Positions 57,093-64,000 of a DNA stretch of 64,000 nt are shown here, piece by piece. Every line of letters begins with the position of its first letter. Within the stretch, counting starts at the first letter, position 1. The notes beneath the pieces are model-generated. The model was not told the origin of the DNA. It was given only the letters and a program-made list of their open reading frames with translations, and did not search any database. This DNA comes from Fibrobacter sp. UWH4 (GTDB lineage Bacteria; Fibrobacterota; Fibrobacteria; Fibrobacterales; Fibrobacteraceae), in NCBI RefSeq assembly GCF_900142475.1, contig NZ_FRAY01000005.1, positions 344,581 to 408,580 of the forward strand, read 5' to 3'. Made by a program: the position numbers and the translations under genes.

Positions 57093-59486
57093 TTACCTTC
57101 TCCTTTGGCTGCGACCGGCACCCTTGCGGGAGCCGCCCTTGCGAGGCTTGCTTGCGACATGGAATCCTTCGCGGTCATCGCGGGATGCGCTACGGGAATT
57201 TCCGCCCTTGCCGCGAGAACTGCGACCAGAACGTTCGAAGCTCGGAGCGTCGGAATCGAACTTGCCGCCGCGAGATTTTCCGCGGCCGCCACGGTTCATG
57301 TGGCTGTGTGCCGAAACAAATTCCGGAACATCGTCGTCAAAGTCTTCGTCGGGCTGGCTCACGTAGCCGAGGGCTTCCGCCGCGGCGGCGCGGTCAGCGC
57401 GTTCATGAACGTCGCGGCTGCGGTAGTCGTCGCGCGATTCGCCTTGACGGCGGCGCTTCTTCGGTTCGCTGCTGAGCTTTTCGATAATGCTGAAGTCCGC
57501 CTGACCGCGCAGCGGGTCTACCCGCAAAAGGCGCACCAGCACCTTGTCGCCGCGCCGGAACGTACGCCCGCTCTTCTTGCCGAAGGCAAGTCCCTGGTCC
57601 GGGTTGAATACGTAGAAGTCATCGCCTGCGATATCGCGGAAACGCACCAGGCCTTCGGCAATCGGGTCTGCGATAGAAACGTAGATGCCCCATTCCTCGA
57701 TGCCCGAGACGGTTGCCTCGAAGTCATCGCCGATGTGGCTCTTCAAAATCCAGCAGCTGCACACCTTGATGGCAATGCGTTCGGTCTTCTGGTTCTTGAC
57801 TTCGTTTGCCGAAATCAAGTCGCAGACTTCAATCACGCTGTTCTTGCGTTCGGCAGTAATCTCGGCGCCCTTGCGCGCGAGTTCACGGTGACACCACAAG
57901 TCGGCGTAACGGCGAATCGGGCTCGTAAAGTGGGCGTAGTCCTGCCAGTTTAATGCGAAGTGGCCGAAGCTGTTGCTGTCGTAATGCGCCTTCTGCATGC
58001 TGCGAAGAATTCGGTTTGTGAGAGTCTCGTCGCCTTGGGCACGTTTCACCAAATGTTCGTACAGCTTGAATGCCGTCGGGTTCAGGTTCGTGTCGCCGCT
58101 GCGGGGCTTGCCCAGGTCGCGCAACATCACCGGAGAATCCTTGAACAGGTCCGGGTACATGTAGTACAGTTCCATGATGTCCTTGGTATCCGGTGCCTCG
58201 TGGATACGGTAAATGCCCTGGAGCTTACGCTTCTTGAGCTCCTTCGCGCAGCAGTTGTTTGCAATGAGCATGCATTCTTCCACCCACGAGTTAGATTCGT
58301 CGGTCGTGCGCGGGTAAATCTTTTCCGGTTCGCCTTTCTCGTTGAACTTGCAGCCGAATTCGGTGCTCTGGAATTCCAGTAGGCCGTCCTTGGTGCGGTT
58401 CTGTTTCAAGAGTGCGGTCACCTCGGCGAGCGCCTTGATGTCGTCGTCGCCGTTCTTCATCATTTCCATCGCCTGCTCGTAGGTGATGGACTTGGTAATC
58501 TTCACGATACTGCGGTGGAAATCCCAACTGAGCACGTTCGCGTGTTTGTCGAGTTCCATCATGCAGGTGAATGCGCAGCGGTCCACACCCTGGTGCAGGC
58601 TGCAAACATTGCTCGAAAGCTTATCCGGGAGCATCGGCACGGCAGTCCACGGCAGGTACTGCGTATAGCTCCTTTCCAGAGCCTCTTCGTCGAGCTCGGA
58701 ACCTTCCGGCACGTAGTAGCTCACGTCGGCAATGTGCACGCCCAGCCTGTAGCCCTTGGGGGTGCGTTCCACGCTAATGGCGTCGTCGTGGTCCATGGCG
58801 CCATCGGGGTCGATACAGAGAATCGTGAGCTGCCTGTAATCCACGCGGCCCTTGAAGTCCTTGCCGCACGGCTCCTTGACGCCGTCCACATACTTCTTGA
58901 TGGCCGGGCTGAAGTCCTTCGGCAAGTTCGCGTCTTCCATGAACTTTGTCTTGACTTCGTCCCAGCTGATATTCATCGCTTCGGCAGTGCGGTCGACCTT
59001 TGCCAAGTAGCTGTGCTTGAGTTTCGGGTGCGGGTACAGCGTAAAGCTGATGGTTTCGCCTTCCTTGCCCGGGGCCTGCCTGCGGTGGCACATCTCGTAC
59101 ACCTTGCCGGTTTCGAGTTCGTGCACTTCCCATTCTTCTTCGCCCGTCTGGTGCAGAATGCCGCGCTTCACGCGGGTCTCGTTTTTCTTGCCCGTCTGCC
59201 TGCGGCTGCGGGCACCCAGGCGGCGGTTGTCTTCGGGGTACTGTTCCGCAATCTTCTTCACGCGTTTTTCGCGCTTTTCTTCGACGCTTTCGCCGTCTCC
59301 CAGCTGGTATTCCTTGTGGCTGGTACGCTTCAAAAGCCCGCGGTCCACCATGTCGGCAAGCATCTGCTTAAAGGCCATCTTCTGCTTTTTGGGCAGCCCG
59401 AGCGCGCTGCGTAGGCGGCTACCGACCATCGGTTCGTCGCGCAGAATTGCAATAATCTGTTCTTCGCTAGGTAAATGCTGAGCCAT
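57093..59486 (-). CDS. rnr: Ribonuclease R family 3'-5' exoribonuclease
   Basis: 797 residues. An N-terminal winged-helix (SEEQIIAILRDEPMVGSRLR), cold-shock-like region, RNB domain with LCIDPDGAMDHDDAISVERT (Asp residues D-x5-D-x-DD) and TSPIRRYADLWCHRELA, S1 domain (FEATVSGIEEWGIYVSIADP), and a tail. The tail of about 110 residues is low complexity with RGGRGKSRGGKF-type and Arg/Ser-rich sequence (SGRSSRGKGGNSRSASRDDR), like RNA-binding RGG tails. RNase R degrades structured RNA such as rRNA and mRNA hairpins. It is adjacent to plsC, transcribed in the same direction, 1 nt apart. Confidence 0.93.
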   Translation of the reverse strand: MAQHLPSEEQIIAILRDEPMVGSRLRSALGLPKKQKMAFKQMLADMVDRGLLKRTSHKEYQLGDGESVEEKREKRVKKIAEQYPEDNRRLGARSRRQTGKKNETRVKRGILHQTGEEEWEVHELETGKVYEMCHRRQAPGKEGETISFTLYPHPKLKHSYLAKVDRTAEAMNISWDEVKTKFMEDANLPKDFSPAIKKYVDGVKEPCGKDFKGRVDYRQLTILCIDPDGAMDHDDAISVERTPKGYRLGVHIADVSYYVPEGSELDEEALERSYTQYLPWTAVPMLPDKLSSNVCSLHQGVDRCAFTCMMELDKHANVLSWDFHRSIVKITKSITYEQAMEMMKNGDDDIKALAEVTALLKQNRTKDGLLEFQSTEFGCKFNEKGEPEKIYPRTTDESNSWVEECMLIANNCCAKELKKRKLQGIYRIHEAPDTKDIMELYYMYPDLFKDSPVMLRDLGKPRSGDTNLNPTAFKLYEHLVKRAQGDETLTNRILRSMQKAHYDSNSFGHFALNWQDYAHFTSPIRRYADLWCHRELARKGAEITAERKNSVIEVCDLISANEVKNQKTERIAIKVCSCWILKSHIGDDFEATVSGIEEWGIYVSIADPIAEGLVRFRDIAGDDFYVFNPDQGLAFGKKSGRTFRRGDKVLVRLLRVDPLRGQADFSIIEKLSSEPKKRRRQGESRDDYRSRDVHERADRAAAAEALGYVSQPDEDFDDDVPEFVSAHSHMNRGGRGKSRGGKFDSDAPSFERSGRSSRGKGGNSRSASRDDREGFHVASKPRKGGSRKGAGRSQRRR

Positions 59487-59487
59487 G

Positions 59488-60231
59488 CTAGGCCTCCTTT
59501 TTTGCCGCGGTGGCGGCGTCGGCCTGTCTGTAAGGCAGTGCCGATGAAATCATGTTGTGAATCTCGTCGCGCAGCTGCGTGGCGGATTTGTTCTCAAAGC
59601 TTTCGGGTGTCTGGAGCGGGTGTACCACAATCTTCACGACACCCGGGGTCTGCGCCCACTTGGTCTTGGAAAGCCGCTTGCCCGTATCCACAAGCGTCAC
59701 CGGCAGGAGCGGAAACTTGTTTTCCTTGGCCATGCGGAAAATTCCGTTCTGGAACGGGAGCATGTGCCCGTCGTTGCTGCGATGCCCTTCGGGGAATACG
59801 GAAATGGTCACATTGTCTTCGAGCCTTTTTTTCACGATGGCTCCCATGCCGAGGTTCTTGCGCGGGTTCTTGTATACGGGGATGCAGCCGATCTTGTTCA
59901 GCACCCAGCCGAATACGGGAATCTTCCAAAGTTCGGCTTTCGCGATGAACGAGGTAATCGTGATGGTGGGCCAAATAACATTGATGTCCAAAAAGCTCTG
60001 GTGGTTTGCGACGATGACAAATTGCTTGTGGTTAGGAATGTTTTCTTTGCCTTCGATTTCGATCTTGATGCCGAACAGTTTAAAAGTGGTGTTGAAGAAG
60101 GGAATGCACACGCGGGTGCTGTCGGACCAACGGCGGCACAAAACGCCCCTGTAGAACATATACGGGAGACCGATAACGAACAGACAGATTGCGATATTCA
60201 AGTAGTAGAGAATTGCTCGGATAAAAGCCAT
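59488..60231 (-). CDS. plsC: 1-acyl-sn-glycerol-3-phosphate acyltransferase (PlsC)
   Basis: 247 residues. An N-terminal membrane segment (ILYYLNIAICLFVIGLPYMF) precedes the acyltransferase motifs: motif I VIVANHQSFLDINV (HX4D), motif III-like VSVFPEGHRSNDGHML (FPEG). GIGFPVF-like and NGIFRMAKENKFPLLPVTL are motif IV. It makes phosphatidic acid in the membrane. Immediately upstream of rnr, and likely in one operon with it. An inverted repeat CCCATAA/TTATGGG lies in the 5' region before its start. Confidence 0.92.
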   Translation of the reverse strand: MAFIRAILYYLNIAICLFVIGLPYMFYRGVLCRRWSDSTRVCIPFFNTTFKLFGIKIEIEGKENIPNHKQFVIVANHQSFLDINVIWPTITITSFIAKAELWKIPVFGWVLNKIGCIPVYKNPRKNLGMGAIVKKRLEDNVTISVFPEGHRSNDGHMLPFQNGIFRMAKENKFPLLPVTLVDTGKRLSKTKWAQTPGVVKIVVHPLQTPESFENKSATQLRDEIHNMISSALPYRQADAATAAKKEA

Positions 60232-60315
60232 AATAATCCATATAATAGGTGTTTACACCCATAATGTATATTTTTTATGGGCAGTGGAACAGAAAAAATG
60301 TAAAAAGATGGTGGC

Positions 60316-61317
60316 TTACTTTATTTTCCAATCAAGGGTCTGACCCGCGGCGAGCGGAACGACTCCGTTGACGATGGTGGGGACTGTCCACGATTCTTTG
60401 ACGACTTCGATTTGCTGCGTCGTGCGCGGAAGACCGTAGAAGTCGGCGCCGAATCCTGCGATGAAGTCGCCGAGCTTGTCGAGGTGGCCTGCACGTTCGA
60501 ATTCCTGGAGCAGCAGCGGGATTGCCACCGGGGCGCTGTAGACGCCCGCCGCTCCGCACGGACATTCCTTTTTACTCAGCTGGTGCGGAGCGGAGTCCGT
60601 GCCGAGAAAGAACTTGGGATTGCCGCTGAAGGCGGCTTCGCGAATGGCGGCACGGTCTTCAGGCCGCTTTGGCAGCGGCTTGCAGAAATGGTGCGGCCTG
60701 AGGGCGTCCCCGACGATATCGTCGAGGGTCATCATCAGGTGGTGCACCGTGATGGTTGCTGCCACGTTCGCCGGTAGCCTCTTGACTGCCTCGACGGACT
60801 TTGCGGAGCTCAGGTGCTCGAATACGATTTTCAGTTTCGGAAATTTTTCGACGAGCGTTTCGACTCGCTTGATAAAAGCCGGCTCGCGGTCCAGGCAGAA
60901 TTCACCCGGTTCTTCGCCGTGTACGCAAAGGACAAGTCCAAGCTTTTCCATCATCGCGACTACAGGGAATACCGCTTCGAAATCACTGATACCGTCGGCG
61001 CTGTTGGTGGTGACTCCGGCGGGGTAGTACTTGCCCGCGACAACGCCCACCGCCATCATGTCCTTGAGGTCCTGTTCCGTGTAGTTCGGATTCAGCTTGA
61101 AGGTCATCAGCGGCTGAAAATCGGCGCGTACGCTCTTGGCCGCTTCCAGTATCTGGGCCTTGTATTCGGCGATCGCCTTGGCGCTCGTCATGGCGGGAAT
61201 CGTGTTGGGCATGATGATTGCACGCCCGAATTGAGATACAAGGTCGCGCACGTAGCCGGGCATAAGGTCGCCCTGGCGCAGGTGTGCGTGAAAATCGTCC
61301 GGTAAAGGAAGTTGCAT
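60316..61317 (-). CDS. pyrC: Dihydroorotase PyrC
   Basis: 333 residues from the ATG at 61317; an upstream extension in frame overlaps the GGDEF gene and is not needed. QLPLPDDFHAHLRQGDLM is the PyrC start with HxH metal ligands, and later AGKYYPAGVTTNSADGISD (metal-bridging Lys), VCVHGEEPGEF, VFEHLSSAKSVEAV and ATITVHHLM, then GTDSAPHQLSKKECPCGAAG. It closes carbamoyl-aspartate to dihydroorotate in pyrimidine synthesis, in the cytoplasm, as a type II dihydroorotase. It starts 4 nt after the stop of the GGDEF gene, so is likely cotranscribed. Confidence 0.94.
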   Translation of the reverse strand: MQLPLPDDFHAHLRQGDLMPGYVRDLVSQFGRAIIMPNTIPAMTSAKAIAEYKAQILEAAKSVRADFQPLMTFKLNPNYTEQDLKDMMAVGVVAGKYYPAGVTTNSADGISDFEAVFPVVAMMEKLGLVLCVHGEEPGEFCLDREPAFIKRVETLVEKFPKLKIVFEHLSSAKSVEAVKRLPANVAATITVHHLMMTLDDIVGDALRPHHFCKPLPKRPEDRAAIREAAFSGNPKFFLGTDSAPHQLSKKECPCGAAGVYSAPVAIPLLLQEFERAGHLDKLGDFIAGFGADFYGLPRTTQQIEVVKESWTVPTIVNGVVPLAAGQTLDWKIK

Positions 61318-61321
61318 TTTC

Positions 61322-62404
61322 CTATTCCACCATGTTTCTAATCTGGTTTTTGCCTTGCTGCTTGGCCGCAACACGAAGTGAATCGACCTTGATCAGCATC
61401 TGCTTGACATCGGCGAATCCGCGGCTAAAGCAGGGGACGAAACCTCCGCTTACCGTGAGCGACACCTGGGGGTGGTTCTCGAATGTCAGGTTGCGGATTG
61501 CCTTGCGGAAGGCTTCCACCTTGGCGTAGGCTTCGACTTCCGAGCCCGCGTTAATGACGTACATGTATTTTTCGCAACCGTAACGGGCGACGCATTCGCC
61601 GCTCATTTCGTCTTCGTTCTTTTGCAACAGGTGCCCGACAGTGCGAATGACTTCGTCTCCGAAATCCTGTCCGTACGTATAGTTGATTCTCTTGAAGTCG
61701 TCAATGTCCAGCATAGCCAGATAGAAGTCGTGGCGACGGTTCCAGATAGCATTTTCGAGATAGTTCAGCAGGTGGCGCCTATTGTAGAGGCCGGTCAGGG
61801 GGTCGCGCATCGAAAGATAGTCCAGCTGGTTCAGTAGCTTGGTCGTTTTATCTCGTTCATGCGAATAGGCCCAGAGCGAAAAGGTCCCGATGGAGAACAA
61901 GGTGAAACCCGTCAGAAGGTGGGTCACCAGGATGTCCAGATAGGCAGCATCGCGGTCGAGTTGGGCGACAAGCAGGTCGGGGTAGGCCCAGGTCGCGGCG
62001 ATAGTCGCAGACTGGATGCCCAGGGAGAAGATGAATGCCGGCACCTTGAAGCGGCCTTGGGCGAAGGCAATCAGGGAAAGTGACGTGATGCAGTAGAGGG
62101 GCATGCCGCTCGTAATTCCTCCGCAGAACAGGAACAGGAGGGGCATCAAGAAACAGCTGAGAATGCAGCACATGACCAGGTAGCACTGATTATACAGGCC
62201 CGTCTGGACAGCAATGAACGCGATCATGATGCAGACGACGGCGCACCCGACGCTGCAGAGGGAAGCGGCGGAGTTTATCCCCTCGATAATCGTGAAAATG
62301 GCGGAAAAACTTGCTACGCCCGTCACAACGACCAAGATAGACCAGAACAGCTTGCGTTCTAGTGAATCCTGTTTTGCCCAAAATTTCCTGATATTCTTTA
62401 ACAT
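61322..62404 (-). CDS. GGDEF-domain membrane protein with degenerate active site
   Basis: 360 residues from ATG 62404. Five to six membrane helices (SILVVVTGVASFSAIFTII, SVGCAVVCIMIAFIAVQTG, YLVMCCILSCFLMPLLFLFC) precede a GGDEF domain. The domain has SMRDPLTGLYNRRHLLNYLE and AMLDIDDFKRINYTYGQDFG, but the catalytic GGDEF is read GCEKY in VARYGCEKYMYVI, so both Gly and the metal-binding Asp-Glu are changed. Diguanylate cyclase activity is therefore improbable; such domains can act as GTP or c-di-GMP sensors. The gene is adjacent to pyrC and near an EAL-HDOD protein with a degenerate EAL. Nothing in the sequence shows a partner. Confidence 0.85.
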   Translation of the reverse strand: MLKNIRKFWAKQDSLERKLFWSILVVVTGVASFSAIFTIIEGINSAASLCSVGCAVVCIMIAFIAVQTGLYNQCYLVMCCILSCFLMPLLFLFCGGITSGMPLYCITSLSLIAFAQGRFKVPAFIFSLGIQSATIAATWAYPDLLVAQLDRDAAYLDILVTHLLTGFTLFSIGTFSLWAYSHERDKTTKLLNQLDYLSMRDPLTGLYNRRHLLNYLENAIWNRRHDFYLAMLDIDDFKRINYTYGQDFGDEVIRTVGHLLQKNEDEMSGECVARYGCEKYMYVINAGSEVEAYAKVEAFRKAIRNLTFENHPQVSLTVSGGFVPCFSRGFADVKQMLIKVDSLRVAAKQQGKNQIRNMVE

Positions 62405-62562
62405 AGGCACTTAATTTCAAATATAGTAGAAAGAAAACAAATGTAAAGAACGATTTGCATATTTTAATTCATATTTTTTTGTGATATGGAACAGGCCAAT
62501 TTGAAGTTGTTATATTTCAGATAGCGGCATGGGCCGGAAAATTTTTTTATTGCAGGTTTAGA

Positions 62563-63075
62563 ATGGAACTTACACCTTTGGATATCCGTAATCAGACCTT
62601 CCACAAGAAAAATTTCGGTGGTATCGATCCCGAAGAGGTCAAGGCGTTTTTGGAAACGGCCGCAGGAGCCTTCGAGCAGATGTCCAGGGACAAAACCGAT
62701 CTGACCGAGAGGCTTAAGGTTGCCGAAGAACGTGTCAATTATTACCGCCAGATCGAAAAGACCATCCAGGATGCCGTGGTGACCATGCAGCGGACGGTAG
62801 ACGAGGTCAAGGCGACCGCCGAAAAAGAAGCGGAAATCATCGTGGCCGAAGCCAAGGCGCGCGCTGTGCGCGAGGTGGAGTCCACCAAGAAGGAAGCCGA
62901 AGAACTCCGTATGGAAATCGAGCAGCTCAAACAGCTGCGGACCAACTACTTCATCCGTTGCCGTGCGCTTATCAAAGGGCAAGAGGAACTTCTTTCGGCC
63001 ATGGAAAACGACCAACGTATGCAAGAGGAGCTTAGGCGTCCTGCCGCACCGGTCGCAGGGAATGTCCTTGCCTAG
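62563..63075 (+). CDS. DivIVA-domain protein
   Basis: 170 residues. The N-terminus MELTPLDIRNQTFHKKNFGG and DPEEVKAFLETAAGAFEQ matches the DivIVA/GpsB N-terminal domain (D-x-x-x-x-F-x-x-x-x-x-G-Y/F-D-P-x-E-V). The rest is one long coiled-coil with Ala-rich heptads (VKATAEKEAEIIVAEAKARA). DivIVA-like proteins bind curved membrane and position cell-division or polar growth factors. It is followed after 19 nt by the DUF167 gene, a neighbour commonly seen beside DivIVA genes. Confidence 0.88.
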   Translation: MELTPLDIRNQTFHKKNFGGIDPEEVKAFLETAAGAFEQMSRDKTDLTERLKVAEERVNYYRQIEKTIQDAVVTMQRTVDEVKATAEKEAEIIVAEAKARAVREVESTKKEAEELRMEIEQLKQLRTNYFIRCRALIKGQEELLSAMENDQRMQEELRRPAAPVAGNVLA

Positions 63076-63094
63076 TTAAGCTTGGGAATGTCCC

Positions 63095-63316
63095 ATGAAA
63101 ATTAATATAAAAGTCCATGCGAGAAGCAAGCGCGAAAGCGTCGTGGAACTGCCGGACGGTAGTTTCAAGGTGGAAGTCAAGGCTCCCCCTGTGGACGGGG
63201 CTGCGAACGAGGCCATCTGTGCGCTTCTGGCAGAACATTTTGGTGTTCACAAGAGGGACGTGTCGGTTGTGACTGGTGCAACGAACAATAAAAAAGTTGT
63301 AGAGGTTATTAAATAG
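63095..63316 (+). CDS. DUF167 (YggU-like) protein
   Basis: 73 residues. INIKVHARSKRESVVELPDG and FKVEVKAPPVDGAANEAICA then LLAEHFGVHKRDVSVVTGAT match the DUF167/YggU family (V.P.A....V, APP..G.AN). The role of the family is unknown. Short and soluble. Normal distance to the upstream DivIVA gene. Confidence 0.92.
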   Translation: MKINIKVHARSKRESVVELPDGSFKVEVKAPPVDGAANEAICALLAEHFGVHKRDVSVVTGATNNKKVVEVIK

Positions 63317-63336
63317 GTTTGAGAAGTGGGCGTGTT

Positions 63337-64000
63337 ATGAAGATGTTTGATTTTAAAAATCATCAGACCATCGTGTCGTCCATACTCCTGATTCTTGCAG
63401 GCCTGGCTCTAAATATTATCCCTGCGCGTTTGGCCTTGGCCCTGGGAATCCCGCTGTATCTGGACTATACCGGAACCATTATCACGGCAATGCTTGGCGG
63501 AAACCTGCCCGCGGTGATTGTCGGGTTCGGGTCGAACGCCATCAACGGCATTTCTGAACCCGAGACTATGTATTACGGCGTCATCAGCATCATGATTGCG
63601 GTGGCGGCGACCTTCTTCTATCACCAGCGCTTCTTTACGAATATCCCGCGGCTGTTCGTTGTCATCTTTACGTTTGCCCTGATTGGTGGCGGCGTCGGTT
63701 CCCTGTTTACCTATTTCTTGTATGGTCTCAATTTTGGGCAGGGTATTACGGCCCCGTTCGCACACGCCTTCCATGATACGCTGGGCTATAGCAAGTTCTT
63801 TTCACAGCTGCTAGCGGACGTCATTATCGACATGCTCGACAAGGGAGCGGTCGTGGTGCTTGCGATGTTCGCGTTCCGTTTCGTCTCTAGGCGACTCAAG
63901 AACCATCTGAATCAGGTGTTCCTGCGTGATTCGAGCAACAGAGATGCGAACAAGAATGTCAAGCACTCCCTGCTCCGTAAGGTCGTGGTGATGGTGATCG
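63337..64000 (+). CDS. Multi-pass membrane protein, N-terminal part of a sensor
   Basis: 221 residues visible; the frame is open at the window end. At least five membrane helices (SSILLILAGLALNIIPARL, YYGVISIMIAVAATFFY, FVVIFTFALIGGGVGSLFTY, and two more), with a first loop LGIPLYLDYTGTIITAMLGG and a motif NLPAVIVGFGSNAINGISE. This resembles the 6-7 helix sensor module fused to SpoIIE- or GGDEF-type output domains in other anaerobes. The output domain lies beyond the window, so the type of signalling cannot be told. Confidence 0.65.
   Translation, partial: MKMFDFKNHQTIVSSILLILAGLALNIIPARLALALGIPLYLDYTGTIITAMLGGNLPAVIVGFGSNAINGISEPETMYYGVISIMIAVAATFFYHQRFFTNIPRLFVVIFTFALIGGGVGSLFTYFLYGLNFGQGITAPFAHAFHDTLGYSKFFSQLLADVIIDMLDKGAVVVLAMFAFRFVSRRLKNHLNQVFLRDSSNRDANKNVKHSLLRKVVVMVI

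Noticed and set aside
61317..61374. An N-terminal extension of pyrC
   Set aside because: It overlaps the GGDEF gene in another frame; PyrC begins at MQLPLPDDFH.
1..64000. CRISPR arrays, tRNA and rRNA genes
   Set aside because: No regularly spaced identical repeats with unique spacers were found, and no tRNA cloverleaf or rRNA signature was recognised by eye; a covariance search was not possible.

Overview
The window reads as chromosome of a Fibrobacter-type bacterium (phylum Fibrobacterota). The basis is a TIGR02147-family protein (a family described as paralogous in Fibrobacter succinogenes), a secreted GH5 cellulase and a 2,591-residue surface protein that both end in type IX secretion (T9SS)-like C-terminal domains, many lipoproteins, and moderate G+C. 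Species is inferred from family content, not measured. No rRNA, tRNA or CRISPR array was recognised.

Layout. 1-7.1 kb: the end of exbB, then exbD, a TonB-like gene and a TPR gene separated by dispersed repeats, a metallo-beta-lactamase-fold lipoprotein, a dGTPase-like HD protein, a remnant of an AAA+ ATPase, and a GH5 endoglucanase whose signal peptide is broken by a one-base deletion. 7.2-24 kb: an accessory region with Cys-rich proteins of unknown function, a DUF3791-DUF3990 triad, a frameshifted SF0329-like gene, a DUF4143 ATPase, a type III restriction-modification pair, a three-gene DUF4417 cassette, two Fic-domain genes, a phosphoesterase fragment and an orphan gene. 24-33.7 kb: recC-recB-recD. 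33.9-46.5 kb: core genes (TIGR02147 plus lipoprotein, TrmB-like methyltransferase, hisE-hisG, EAL-HDOD, recR, engB, mlaE-mlaF, rpmH-rnpA-yidD-yidC). 46.6-56.6 kb: the giant surface protein, a lipoprotein and an RgpF-like protein. 56.6-64 kb: a GIY-YIG gene between inverted repeats, RNase R, plsC, pyrC, a degenerate GGDEF protein, DivIVA, DUF167 and a truncated membrane sensor.

The strongest novel signal is a pair of about 205-nt elements (19181-19388 and 20990-21192) flanking the DUF4417 cassette. They share a complex fold in which several helices differ in sequence but keep pairing: two large hairpin loops are complementary to each other, and a third small stem also covaries. Read on the minus strand, both begin 6 nt after a -10-like hexamer and end in a stem followed by a T-run. 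They look like a small structured RNA, or a leader with a terminator, placed upstream of the DUF4417 operon and of the type III RM operon. I do not recognise the family.

Two other window-wide patterns stand out. Five accessory genes or remnants share a promoter-proximal element, TGTCGC, exactly 10 nt, TATATT; in four the TGTCGC is the right arm of an inverted repeat GCGACA-N5-TGTCGC. Dispersed short repeats have also been absorbed into genes: a linker in YidC, the signal peptide of the TPR protein, and the ribosome-binding site and start codon of the TrmB-like gene. An inverted pair of another repeat brackets a GIY-YIG nuclease gene like the ends of a mobile cassette.
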